Positions 1 through 8,606 of a stretch of DNA of 19,995 nucleotides are shown in pieces; position 1 is the stretch's first letter, and every line of letters begins with the position of its first letter. The notes under the pieces were generated by a model that was not told the DNA's origin, did not search any database, and worked only from the letters and a program-made list of their open reading frames with translations. The stretch is from Stephanodiscus triporus (Eukaryota; Bacillariophyta; Thalassiosirophyceae; Thalassiosirales; Thalassiosiraceae). Made by a program: the position numbers and the translations under genes. The stretch is taken from the NCBI GenBank assembly GCA_036939755.1, contig JALLAZ010000254.1, forward strand, positions 1 through 19,995. The letters run 5' to 3'.

Positions 1-922
1 CGCATATATGGAAAAGGAGGAGCTTGTGGATCCCTTTCTTCGCTTCAGCTTCCTTCTCGGCGTCCTTGGGGAGAGTGAGAGTAATCGTGCTCAAGGCGGC
101 CGGAGTAAAGGCTTGGGCCTGCGAAAGTGCGGCTGGGAAGAAATAAGTTTTGATTTCATCGACCTCCACCTTGTAGAGGTCAGAATCGACGGGAGTGATT
201 AGGCCGTGGGGCCCAGCTACAAGAGGGAGGGATTTCCTGTGGTCGTATCCAGGGCAAAAGTATGTTTTGATGAATTCGGCCTCGGAGTAGCCGTCCGTAG
301 CTTTGGCAGTTTCGAAGACTGTGGTGATGTCTGGACGTGAGTTAATCGCGTAGTCTGCCGCGTTGATCCAACGCGCGTATCCCGTACCCAAACTAGAGAA
401 GTTCATCTTGACGTCGTCGTCGGCAATGTCGCCTTGGATGATGTCCTGGCCAAAGTAGATGATGAAAAAATTTGGAAAGAGCTTTCCAACGAACACATCA
501 GTGTCGACTTGAGACTCCCAATCCGTGTTGGCGAGAAGGGTGTCTCCTAGACGGGTGGGGGTGGAAGCGGGGTCAATTCCTCCAACGATGGCAGTCTCAG
601 TGTCAATGATGGGGAAAAGGCCGAAGGCGTCACGACTGACAAAGACACAGCTGAACTCGCCGATCTTGTTGGAAGAGTTGCCAACAAAGCCGATGAAAGA
701 GCCACTCAAATCAGTGTGGATGCGCGGGGCATAACAGTAGGTCAGAGTGGAAGAGCCGGGGGCAAGTGTGCCGATAGCGGCGATGGTGCCGGCGGCGATT
801 CCGCCAGTGAAATGATCGAAGTACCTTGCGAGGGTGAAATTGTAGGCTTGGTCGGGAGAGCCCGAAACGTCGGGGCGCTTGGGGTAGAGATTGGTGTAGT
901 AGCTTGAGGGAGAAGGAGGCAT
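1..922 (-). CDS. Unrecognised protein, 3' end cut off by the window edge; possibly retroelement gag-like
   Basis: An uninterrupted minus-strand reading frame of 307 codons runs from ATG at 922 off the left edge. An in-frame TAA lies just upstream of the ATG, so this is the first possible start. The protein begins MPPSPSSYYTNLY. It has no signal peptide or membrane segment and reads as a soluble globular protein with many aromatic residues, for example AYNFTLARYFDHF near residue 26 and NFFIIYFGQDII near 150. Towards the cut end comes a Lys/Glu-rich stretch and then GIHKLLLFHIC. From memory, similar proteins are highly repeated in centric diatom genomes and may belong to retroelements; that is a weak inference, and no nucleic-acid-binding or protease motif is visible. 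Even codon use and the lack of stops support real coding. The 62-63 bp minisatellite at 1027-1390 lies in its 5' flank. Confidence 0.7.
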   Translation of the reverse strand, partial: MPPSPSSYYTNLYPKRPDVSGSPDQAYNFTLARYFDHFTGGIAAGTIAAIGTLAPGSSTLTYCYAPRIHTDLSGSFIGFVGNSSNKIGEFSCVFVSRDAFGLFPIIDTETAIVGGIDPASTPTRLGDTLLANTDWESQVDTDVFVGKLFPNFFIIYFGQDIIQGDIADDDVKMNFSSLGTGYARWINAADYAINSRPDITTVFETAKATDGYSEAEFIKTYFCPGYDHRKSLPLVAGPHGLITPVDSDLYKVEVDEIKTYFFPAALSQAQAFTPAALSTITLTLPKDAEKEAEAKKGIHKLLLFHIC

Positions 923-1026
923 GCTGCCACAACAGTGTAGGAATGATTACGATGGATGAGAAACATTCGAGGTGTCACGTGAGGCGACAGCAGTGTAAGC
1001 GGGTCATTGGCCGAAGCCTCCCATGG

Positions 1027-1390
1027 TGCCCCGCGTGGAGGACTTTGTCACATGTAGCGGACTCTGACCACAATGGTCGCAAGATCTGCCCCTCATCGGA
1101 GGACTTTGTCTCGTAGAACGGACTTCGACCAATAGTGGCCTCAGAATTTGCCCCTCATCGGAGGACTTTGTCTCGTGCAACGGACTTCGACCACTGAGGG
1201 CCTCAATAATCTGCCCCTCATCGGAGGTCTTTGTCTCGTACAACGGACTTCGACCACAAAGGGCCTCAAAATTCTGCCCCTCATCGGAGGACTTTGTCTC
1301 GTACAACGGACTTCGACCACGAGGGGCCTCAAGATCTGCCCCTCTTCGGAGGACTTTGTCTCGTGAAACGGACTTTGGGCCGTGAGCAGG
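1027..1390. repeat. Minisatellite, six units of 62-63 bp
   Basis: Units begin at about 1027, 1088, 1150, 1213, 1276 and 1338. The four central units are nearly identical, with a core GCCCCTCATCGGAGGACTTT followed by GTCTCGT, AACGGACTTCGACC and GGCCTCA. The first unit is diverged (CGCGTGG in place of CTCATCGG) and the last breaks down after about 45 bp. The variable positions cluster after the CGACC motif. The array sits 105 to 470 bp upstream of the start codon at 922. Reading frames across it on both strands are products of the periodicity, not genes. Confidence 0.93.
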
Positions 1391-2588
1391 CCCGACAACA
1401 ACAAGACGGGCCAAACGAAGCAAGTATGGCAAACAAACAGATCGTTCAAGCGATAAGAAGATGCCAGGAGAGATTTACCTGGCGATGGTGGAAGATTTTG
1501 CGTTGGACGCTTGGTCGATGCTGTGATGGTCTTTGCGTGCTTTGACGAAGGATTCAAATGATGGGAATTCATTCAAATCGTAAGGCTTTGGTGAATTCCT
1601 AGCATTTCTCCGTCGTAGGAACGTATGGGATACGTACGACAGACTAAGGGAGAAAGGCAGAGGGAAGGCATCTACAAATATTCCCCGCCAACTCAAGGTG
1701 ATGCGAGAAAGGGGAGGTTCGCAAACAAAGTCATTCAAATTAGACGTTTGTTGGGAGAATCCGATTTCCGGAAGGAGTCGTATTTATCATATTATCGTAC
1801 GTAAGCGTAAGCTCGTACCTGGAGCTAACGCAATGAGGTTTTCCGACCAATCGTCCACCGCGGTGGCTAGCACTCTACGGCTACCTGCGAATTAATATCG
1901 AATTCGATTTTAGTCTCGACCCCTTGGGCTATCCATTTTTTCACTCTTGCACCCACGATATAAGAATTCCTGGATATGAGTTGTTCTTTAGCGACTACGA
2001 CAAATTCAAATACGATATGAAAATGATCATTGATAAGATTTACAATCGCTTCGATATGAGATGAACGATCCTCGACGATGGAAAATCGCCATTCTGCGGT
2101 GCACCCGATGCCATCACTCACTTAGTATAAAGTAAAATTGTCTAGTATCCTTTCATTGCTCCATACTGATAGCACATCAATATAGAATCGAACGATATCT
2201 TTATCCAGAAAGGAGTGTACTTTTTGTTTAGTTTTTACTATCTTATAGTTACTTGTGAAAGCCTCTCCAAAGGGGCGATAGCAACAGTCTCGTTGTTGAT
2301 TTGAGGTGTTTTGATTGCAGCACATGTTTATTAAACACCGCGACTATAATGCTGTTTGATCATGATCTGATCCGAATTACAGAAACATTTACAATAATGT
2401 TTTAACTAAAAAATAAAGTATGTTGTTACTAGGAATTAAGGAATGATTTCAATGATACCCAATATTTGAAACCTCAGCTATCCAGTCCACTCGATTAATC
2501 ACAAATATAGAAGTGGTATAAATGATAGAGAAAAATATAAGGTGTGAGGTTCGGACCAAGAAAAGGATGTACGCTCAAGAAAAGGTAG
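1391..2588. other. Intergenic, AT-rich; no firm gene
   Basis: Apart from the weak broken ORF at 1867-2325, I see no supported gene here. Short frames at 1475-1738 (-) and 1698-1895 (+) have low-complexity or atypical composition and no recognisable motif. The last 250 bp before the Pro/Thr-rich gene are AT-rich and would be its 3' flank. Confidence 0.6.
1867..2325 (-). pseudogene. Possible decayed ORF broken by one in-frame stop
   Basis: Reading minus from 2325, a 67-codon frame starting MCCNQNTSNQQ ends at TAA (2122-2124). The same frame then continues for 84 more codons to a stop at 1867. The second half (TAEWRFSIVEDRSS, then HIEAIVNLINDHFHIVFEFVV) has an amphipathic, protein-like composition although the DNA is AT-rich. 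I do not recognise a family. It could be a broken gene, an exon of an undetected spliced gene (a GTGAGT donor-like site follows the stop directly), or chance. The length alone is not strong evidence in AT-rich DNA. Confidence 0.25.
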
Positions 2589-2593
2589 ATGCT

Positions 2594-4258
2594 CTATAAT
2601 ACTGGCCGAGAGGAGGGAATTGAGGTAGGAATATCAGTGGGACTCGCTGTGGTGGGAGTATCGCTCAGAGTTGGAGATGCAGGTGATGAGGTTGTTGGCG
2701 TTGCCGAGGGAGTGTTTGTGGGAGTTGAGGTGGATATTGCCATGGGACTCGCGGTGGTGGGAGTATCGCTCAGAGTTGGAGATGCAGGTGATGAGGTTGT
2801 TGGCGTAGCCGAGGGAGTGTTTGTGGGAGTTGAGGTGGATATTGCCATGGGACTCGTGGTGGTGGGAGTATTGGTCAGAGTTGGAGATGAAGGTGATGAG
2901 GTTGCTGGCGTTGCCGAGGGAGTGTTTGTGGGAGTTGAGGTGGAAGTTGGTGTGGGACTTGCTGTGGTGGGAGAATTGGTCTGAGTTGGAGATGCAGGTG
3001 ATGAGGTTGTTGCAGTTGCAGTTGTGGGACTATTGGTTGTGGGACTATCGGCTGTGGTTTGTTTTGTTGTTGGACTTGCAGTTGTTGGACTTGCAGTTGT
3101 TGGATCTGCAGTTGTTGGGCGTCCATATTTGGTTGTGGGACTTCCAGTTGCAGTTGTTGAGCTAGCAGTTGTTGGTTTTGCAGTTGTGGGACTTATGATT
3201 GTTGGGCTGTCCGTTGGCATTGAGATCTCTGTCACACCAGTGAGGGTATTGTAGCCTCGTAAGTTCTTGAGCTCTTTCACGTACATTTCTTGTTTGGAGT
3301 CGTCATCCAATGGGGCGCTTAAGACACTGGCATTAAGCTCAACTGACGGATTGATGGAGACATATTGCATTGTCTGGTCGAACACGATAGTCACCGCCGT
3401 ACTGCTCTCCTGCAGCCCCCTCACCCCCCCCTCCTTGGAACCCCCAATCGCCATAACGTTCGCGGCCTTCACGATGACCTTGACATAGGACAACACTCCG
3501 GAGAATTGTTGGACGTAATCGTTCTGAAAGAATCTTGACGTGGTTTCCTCCCACTCTTGGATGCTCGCGATTGTGCTTATCCCGTTCATCGTTATCTTCA
3601 TACCCGTCGCCTGAAAAGAATTTCCAATCGAGTTGGGGGAGGGAGATGGAGAAGGGATTATTGTGGGATTTTTGGTTTTCCTCGTTTTACTCCTTTTCTT
3701 TTTTATAGCTTTGCCATTGATGTTCGTGCCTTTGCCACCTTTTGCGATGTCGACGTGATTGCGAGTCCTTCCGTTTACAGTGTTTCTCGTTTTGGTCGCA
3801 GCAGCCGACGAGTTGTTGGATCTAAGGTGATTGCGAGTCCTTCCATTTACAGTGTAATTTTTAGCAGACGCAGCAGCCGACGAGAAGAATAGCAGCGTAG
3901 TAGCAGTCAGCCCCGCCGTGCGAACGAGCGGTACGATCGTGCCGAAAGTCTCCGTTGGCGAGGCGAGGAACGTCGCGAGGATAATCATGAATTCGACGAT
4001 GGACGAAGGCCCCCACGACGTCGGACGACGGCGGAAGACGGCGCGGGGGTTCGTCGTCGTCGTCGTGATCGTCGTGATCGTCGTTGTCGTCATCGTCGTC
4101 GTCGCCGCGTTGCCCTCGATTTCGTCGTCGTCGTAGTCGTCGTCGCCGTCGTGATCGTCGTTGTTGTCATAGTCGTCTTGCGCGGCGCCCGCATCGTCGA
4201 CGGTCGCCAACGGCGCGGCCTCGCCCGGGGGCCCCCCTGATTGGATCGGCGACTGCAT
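2594..4258 (-). CDS. Secreted or surface Pro/Thr-rich repeat protein
   Basis: A 554-residue single-exon frame. Residues 28-46 are Asp-rich and 52-69 Thr-rich, both coded by a GAC/ACG trinucleotide tract. Residues 91-132 hold two hydrophobic stretches ending in FFSSAAASA, which resembles a signal peptide or anchor; a shorter protein starting at Met91 (3988) would put them at the N-terminus and may be the true form. The sequence VNGRTRNH occurs twice (about 137-144 and 161-168), followed by a basic stretch KKKRSKTRKTKN. A globular part (about 220-345) carries MNGISTIASIQEWEETTSRF and an ITIVFD-like segment (TIVFDQTMQY). I associate such a domain with diatom surface proteins but cannot name it. 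From about 348 to the end the chain is PTT/SPTT repeats, including a 35-residue tandem repeat. It is probably exported and heavily O-glycosylated, for example in the cell wall or mucilage; that role is inference. It is divergent from the gene at 4483. Confidence 0.7.
   Translation of the reverse strand: MQSPIQSGGPPGEAAPLATVDDAGAAQDDYDNNDDHDGDDDYDDDEIEGNAATTTMTTTTITTITTTTTNPRAVFRRRPTSWGPSSIVEFMIILATFLASPTETFGTIVPLVRTAGLTATTLLFFSSAAASAKNYTVNGRTRNHLRSNNSSAAATKTRNTVNGRTRNHVDIAKGGKGTNINGKAIKKKRSKTRKTKNPTIIPSPSPSPNSIGNSFQATGMKITMNGISTIASIQEWEETTSRFFQNDYVQQFSGVLSYVKVIVKAANVMAIGGSKEGGVRGLQESSTAVTIVFDQTMQYVSINPSVELNASVLSAPLDDDSKQEMYVKELKNLRGYNTLTGVTEISMPTDSPTIISPTTAKPTTASSTTATGSPTTKYGRPTTADPTTASPTTASPTTKQTTADSPTTNSPTTATATTSSPASPTQTNSPTTASPTPTSTSTPTNTPSATPATSSPSSPTLTNTPTTTSPMAISTSTPTNTPSATPTTSSPASPTLSDTPTTASPMAISTSTPTNTPSATPTTSSPASPTLSDTPTTASPTDIPTSIPSSRPVL
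2641..3060. repeat. 105-bp in-frame tandem repeat, four units
   Basis: Units start at 2641, 2746, 2851 and 2956, exactly 105 bp apart. The first two are almost identical, the third carries several changes, and the fourth is the most diverged. On the minus strand each unit encodes 35 residues rich in Ser, Thr and Pro (STSTPTNTPSATP followed by TTSSPASPT). From about 3060 to 3240 the repeat decays into shorter PTT units. Because the period is a multiple of three, gain or loss of units keeps the reading frame. Confidence 0.93.
4040..4190. repeat. GTC/GAC trinucleotide-rich tract inside the Pro/Thr-rich gene
   Basis: Runs of GTC, GTT and ATC triplets on the plus strand encode the Asp-rich and Thr-rich N-terminal segments of the minus-strand protein. 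The same triplet dominates the repeats in the genes at 4483 and 8184. Confidence 0.8.
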
Positions 4259-4482
4259 GGTAGTAGGTGTCGAGCCAAGGTCATCGGTGCAGTCTCAGTG
4301 TTTATATTTTTGGAGGCGCCCATAGCCTCTTGGACGGCATACACTTTTAAAGCTCACAGTTTTTAGGCGAAGAGGGCTGGTCAACCTAAAGTAAGTAGAT
4401 ACGCACGTAGGTAAGTTGGTGAGCCCGAGGGGTAGGGGCGGGCGGGCGCTTGCTCATTATGAGTATTATTTTCCCTCCTTGA

Positions 4483-5250
4483 ATGAGCGCCCCGCGGAGC
4501 AAATCTTACTACACGCTCTTATACCGCCGCGCCCAAATCCAATGTCTTCCAGGTCTGCCCCCTCCTCCTCCGAATAAAACATCCATGCTCGACGCCGCGA
4601 CGTTGCCGACCACAGCGATCATCGGCATCCTCTGCACCCTCCTCGCGCTGCGGTGGCACCAACGACGAGCTTCGATCGGCCCGGACTGGCATCGTGCCAT
4701 CGTGCGCTCGTCCTTCGCCCGCCTACGCCCGCGCCTGCGCCTACGCCTCGCGTCGGCCGAGTCGTCGTCGTCGTCGTCGCGCGAGTTCCCCGTCCCCGCC
4801 CGCATTGCCATCTCGCATCGTCGGCCGCTCGTCATGGACGCGCCGTACGCCGATCCGCGCGGGACGATGAACCTACGTCCGCTCCGCGACGATCATTCGG
4901 GGATGTGGCTCGACGTCGACGATCGATACCTCGAGCAGTTGGAAATCAAGTCCACGTACCTGAACGCGCCGTGCCTCCGATCGTCGGTCTTCGTCGTGCA
5001 TCCGCCCCTGACGTCGATCGCGCGTATCGCGTCGATGGAGGCGTTGGACCTAATCGTCTCGAGGCTCGGGGGGGATTATCCCGGCCTCGTCGATCGACGC
5101 GACGGCCTGCTGACGAACGTCGCGACGGGGAGGTACTGGCGCCTGTCGTCGTCGTCGTCGTCGTCGTCGTCGGACCCGGACGACCGCGGCCTCGAGCACC
5201 CGCTCTGCATCGCGGCGCAATTGGTCCAGGAGGACCTCGCCATCATGCTG

Positions 5251-5284
<34 letters not shown>

Positions 5285-5820
5285 GGGATGATGACGACGA
5301 CGACGACGACGACGACGATCGAGGAGGAGGTCGATCTTACGTCCTCGGGGCCGCCGCGATATGCTTCGCCGACCAGTGGCACGTCGTCGACAAGGTCGGG
5401 AAGGACCTCGCGGGCGTGCACGCGCCCGTCGAGAAGTATCCGCAGATCGCGAAGTCGACGTCGGCCTTCTTCCGAGGGCTCAAGGTGGGGGGGGAGAAGG
5501 TGCGATACACCCACACGTTCTGCGAGCGTCCGGACATGCACATCGAGAGCGAGCCGAACGATGCGGATTGTCCCGTGCCGTCCACGGGATTGCCCCACTC
5601 GATATACGTCAGGTCCGAGAGGCAGTGCCTGATGCGACTGCCATCATCGGGGGGGGTGTTATTCACGATACGAACGTATCGGATGGGATTGGACGACGTG
5701 CCATCGCGTTCGCGAATGGGATTGCTAGCAGCGTTCGAGGCGAATTCGACTGCCACGCCGTTATCGAATCATCAGAAGGCGACGTTCGGGGAGAGGATAC
5801 GATCGAGATTCGGCGCTTGA
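4483..5820 (+). CDS. DUF3445 / heme-dependent oxidative N-demethylase-like protein
   Basis: 445 residues, single exon. Hallmarks of DUF3445 (the alpha-subunit-like family of heme-dependent oxidative N-demethylases) are present in order: PCLRSSVFVVHP near 163, ANVATGRYWR-like LTNVATGRYWRL at 210, QLVQEDLAIML at 246, AAICFADQWHVVDKVGKDLA at 291, GVHAPVEKYP at 311, and RSERQCLMRLP at 378 followed by FTIRTYR. A hydrophobic segment near residues 40-56 (TAIIGILCTLLAL) suggests membrane anchoring or organelle targeting; Met35 (4585) is an alternative start just before it. Lineage-specific low-complexity inserts break the domain: a Ser run at 222-230, then ten Ser and eleven Asp at 258-279, all coded by TCG or GAC triplets. 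Family members use heme and act on small amine substrates; the substrate here cannot be read from the sequence. Confidence 0.85.
5253..5319. repeat. (GTC)n-(GAC)n inverted trinucleotide repeat
   Basis: About ten GTC/TCG triplets (5253-5284) are followed, after a spacer of about 6 bases, by about ten GAC triplets (5290-5319). The two arms are reverse complements, so single strands could form a 30-bp hairpin. In frame the arms encode poly-Ser and then poly-Asp in the DUF3445 protein. A shorter TCG tract lies at about 5147-5171. Confidence 0.9.
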
Positions 5821-6541
5821 GAGAACGACGATCGAGGGACGGGGGGGAGGCTCGATGGGCGTCGTCCTCGTTCAGTCTCTTCCTCCCTTCGCGAGACCGA
5901 TCTCCCCTCCCTGTTTCGTAGTCCTCCGTCGTCTCTTCCTATACTTAGTGTCGACGACGTTTTATTCCTCCGTCGAATGGGACGACAAAATACCGGCCGA
6001 TGATGGAAAGAATCGCATAATTTGGACGAGACGTTCACATCCCTCGACGACGGGGATGTTACGTACTTGCGAGACGGACGGAATCCGTCCTGGAGGAGAT
6101 CAGACCCCTTTCCGAGATTGGCGAGAAGAAAAGGTAGGAATCGGACATGTTCCTGTTCGTCTCGGGGGAGAGCTTCATGCAAAGATCGAAGCACGGAGGA
6201 AACCTATATCGTTCGAGTGCTTCATGTATCGCATTTTCTAACTCTGAGGTCGAGCCCGCCGTCCTATGGAAGCAACATGCATTCTCAATGATGCGTTCCT
6301 GCCGAAATTTTGTTGAATATCTACTTACTTGTTAGATACTTAAGGCCCAATCTTCAAGCTTACTAAAGGAACATCATAATGGTTGTGTGCGTGTTTAAAC
6401 TTGCTTCCAGCACACTAGTTCTTTCCCACGACAGGCGGTCAGGTCACAGGGCGGTGGCGTACAGCAAAGAGCGAAGATGAGGAAGAGAGGAAAGTGTGAC
6501 TTGCCAACAACAACATAAAATTTCGCTCGGTCCCGAAAACC
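5821..6541. other. Convergent intergenic region; no gene seen
   Basis: This is the shared 3' flank of the DUF3445-like gene (+) and RF1 (-). Short frames of 60-140 codons exist on both strands but are mutually overlapping, have no recognisable motifs, and look like chance. The right half is more AT-rich, as expected of 3' untranslated sequence. Confidence 0.6.
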
Positions 6542-8184
6542 TCAATTCAATGACTCCTCGCTCAGCTGTCGGAGTTTCGTCTCCTGGTCTCTCAGGATCA
6601 GCCCGTCGATGATGGGCCCGAGCTCCCCGCTCAGGAAGCTCTGCAGCGGGAAGTTCTGCCCCAGCCGGTGATCCGAAACGCGACTGTCCTTCCAGTTGTA
6701 CGTCCGTATCTTCTCGCTCCTGCCCCCGGTCCCGATCTGATCCCCCCGCCTCGCCCGTTCCTCCGCCTCCCTCTTCTCGTTCTCGATGTCGTACAATTTC
6801 CCCATGAGCATCTTCATCGCGAGCTCCTTGTTCTTGAGCTGCGATCGTTCCTGCGTGCATTTGATGCGTATGCCCGTTGGTTTGTGCAGGAGGTCCACGG
6901 CCGTCTCGACCTTGTTCACGTTCTGTCCGCCGGCTCCTCCGGACCGCATGAAGCTCATCTCGATGTCCTTGGGATCGATCTTGACGTCGACCTCGTCGCA
7001 TTCGGGCTGTGCAGGGGAGGGGGGAAGACGAGTTGGATGTTTTTGTTTTTTGTTTTTTTCGAGCGCATTGTATCATATATATATATATTGGGAGAAAGCG
7101 ATGAGGAAACGGCGGGGTATGCACGGATGCACGCGGCCGAGCATCTCGGTCGTATCGGAGATGCTCGATTCATTCCGCATTATGGATGGGGAAGTCATTC
7201 ATCGCTCACCATGATGGCCACGGTCGCCGTGGACGTATGTACCCTCCCCTGCGTCTCCGTCGCGGGCACGCGCTGGACGCGGTGCACCCCCGCCTCCCAC
7301 TTCAATTTCGAGTACACCGAATCGCCCGTGACCTCGAGCACGACGTTCTTGTACCCGCCGTCGTCCCCCGGGGAGGAATCCATCATGGTCACCTTCCACC
7401 CCTCCGCGGCCATGAATTTTCTGTACACGTCGAGGAGGTCCCCTACGCGCGTGTGTTTTTTTTTTTTCGTTTCGTCGAGCCGCGACGTGTGTGGACGGCG
7501 GGCGCAGGTGCGAAAAGGGGCGACGGATGTTCGTGCGGTCGGAATATATAGCGTGCGATTCATTGCACCGACCGAATCGAGGGATGAAAAAAATAAAAGT
7601 ACGAACTCACCTGCGAAGATGTTCGCCTCGGACCCGCCCGTCCCCGCCCTGATTTCCAGCATGCAATTCCTCTCGTCGTTCGGGTCCCGCGGCAGCGACA
7701 GCACCTTGATCCTGCCCTCCAGTCCCTCGAGCTCGGATTCGATCGACCTCATCTCCGACCTCGCCATCTCCCTCATGTCGGCGTCGTCCCCGGCGTCCTG
7801 GAACAATTCCCGCGCCCCCTCGAGCTCGTCGTTGAGACGGCAGTACTCGTCGAACGCGACAACGACGTCCTCGGATCGCGACCTGTCCTGCATCACCCGA
7901 CGGAGGAGGGAGGAGTCGGCGATGACGTCGGGATCGCCGAGGCGCTCGGTCAGCGCGCGGTACGAGCGGCGGATGCCGTCGAGTCGGGACATCATCGCGG
8001 AGTCGAGGGCCATGGAAAGGCACGACGACGAGGACGAGGACGACGACGACGGGGGGTCGACGACGACTACGCGCGCCCTCCTGCCGGCGACGACGGAGCG
8101 GCGGACGGGCGGGGGGGCGAAGGCGGATGCGTCCGCGAGGAGCGAAGCGATCGCGAGGGCGACGGCGCGGGCTGTTTTCTTCAT
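6542..8184 (-). CDS. prfA: Plastid-targeted peptide chain release factor 1 (class I), three exons
   Basis: Exons 8184-7611, 7442-7210 and 7006-6542; introns of 168 and 203 bp have GTGAGT/TAG and GTGAGC/CAG ends. The junctions restore [12 protein letters not shown] and VAIM|PECDEV, both expected in RF1. The 423-residue product starts with a signal peptide and ASAFAP (residues 19-24), the diatom plastid presequence motif. A Ser run (46-54) precedes the mature protein. Family landmarks: [12 protein letters not shown] at 176, codon-recognition motif PAT at 251-253 in [18 protein letters not shown], which marks RF1 (UAA/UAG) rather than RF2, and peptidyl-tRNA hydrolysis motif GGQ at 295-297. It should end translation of plastid messages in the stroma. 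Mature length, about 360, fits RF1. The gene is nuclear and of likely plastid (cyanobacterial) ancestry. A mitochondrial destination is less likely given ASAFAP. Confidence 0.95.
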
Positions 8185-8606
8185 CGCGTTATATGACCTT
8201 CGGGGAGAATATTATTTTATGTTGAAAAAATTGCGAGTGTTTGGCTTCGAGTTCCGACGAAACGGGAGGGGCTGTGTGACTCACCCTGCCTACACGTGGC
8301 GCGGATGTGAGCGCTGCTGTTTTGCTGGCGGGAACACACAAAGAAAATTTCGTTTCCCCGAAAGAAAGCGACGGACACAACGTCCTGACCTCTCTCTTCT
8401 AGCAGAGCCCCACCTTCCCCCCCGCCCCCTCCACCCCCTAATTACACTCCGCTCTCCTTCTCCCGTTGCCAGTCTCCGCGCAACGGTGGCACCGTGGAAT
8501 CGCTATCATAATCCAGATAAATCATAATATCAGCAACCCGGAATCGTATTGTAGGTCTCTATTCAGCCTTCGTCGTGCGCATAGACACGCTCGCCGCTCG
8601 CGCGCC
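8185..8606. promoter_or_regulatory. Divergent 5' flank shared by RF1 and the 275-residue protein
   Basis: These 422 bp separate the start codons of two divergent genes and must hold both promoters and 5' leaders. The stretch contains a C-rich, polypyrimidine segment (about 8391-8465). I see no clear TATA element. The reading frame of the plus gene extends back to 8466 but begins with sequence unlike the rest of the protein. Confidence 0.45.

Noticed and set aside
1027..1390. CRISPR array
   Set aside because: The units are contiguous tandem copies without unique spacers, and the genome is eukaryotic.
1004..1572. Repetitive proteins of about 70-140 residues readable on both strands across the minisatellite
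   Set aside because: The unit length is close to a multiple of three and lacks stops in several frames, so open frames appear on both strands automatically; no start context or non-repeat domain supports them.
2589..3254. Plus-strand Gly/Val-rich or Leu/Trp-rich repeat proteins opposite the Pro/Thr-rich gene
   Set aside because: They are mirror readings of the 105-bp repeat. The minus frame is much longer and continues into non-repetitive, protein-like sequence.
4653..5921. Long alternative frames on both strands over the DUF3445-like gene
   Set aside because: High GC and triplet repeats leave few stops. Only the 4483-5820 frame carries conserved family motifs.
6668..8527. A 619-codon plus frame over RF1
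   Set aside because: It is antisense to the three RF1 exons, reads through their introns, and encodes no recognisable domain; the RF1 motifs and splice phases are decisive.
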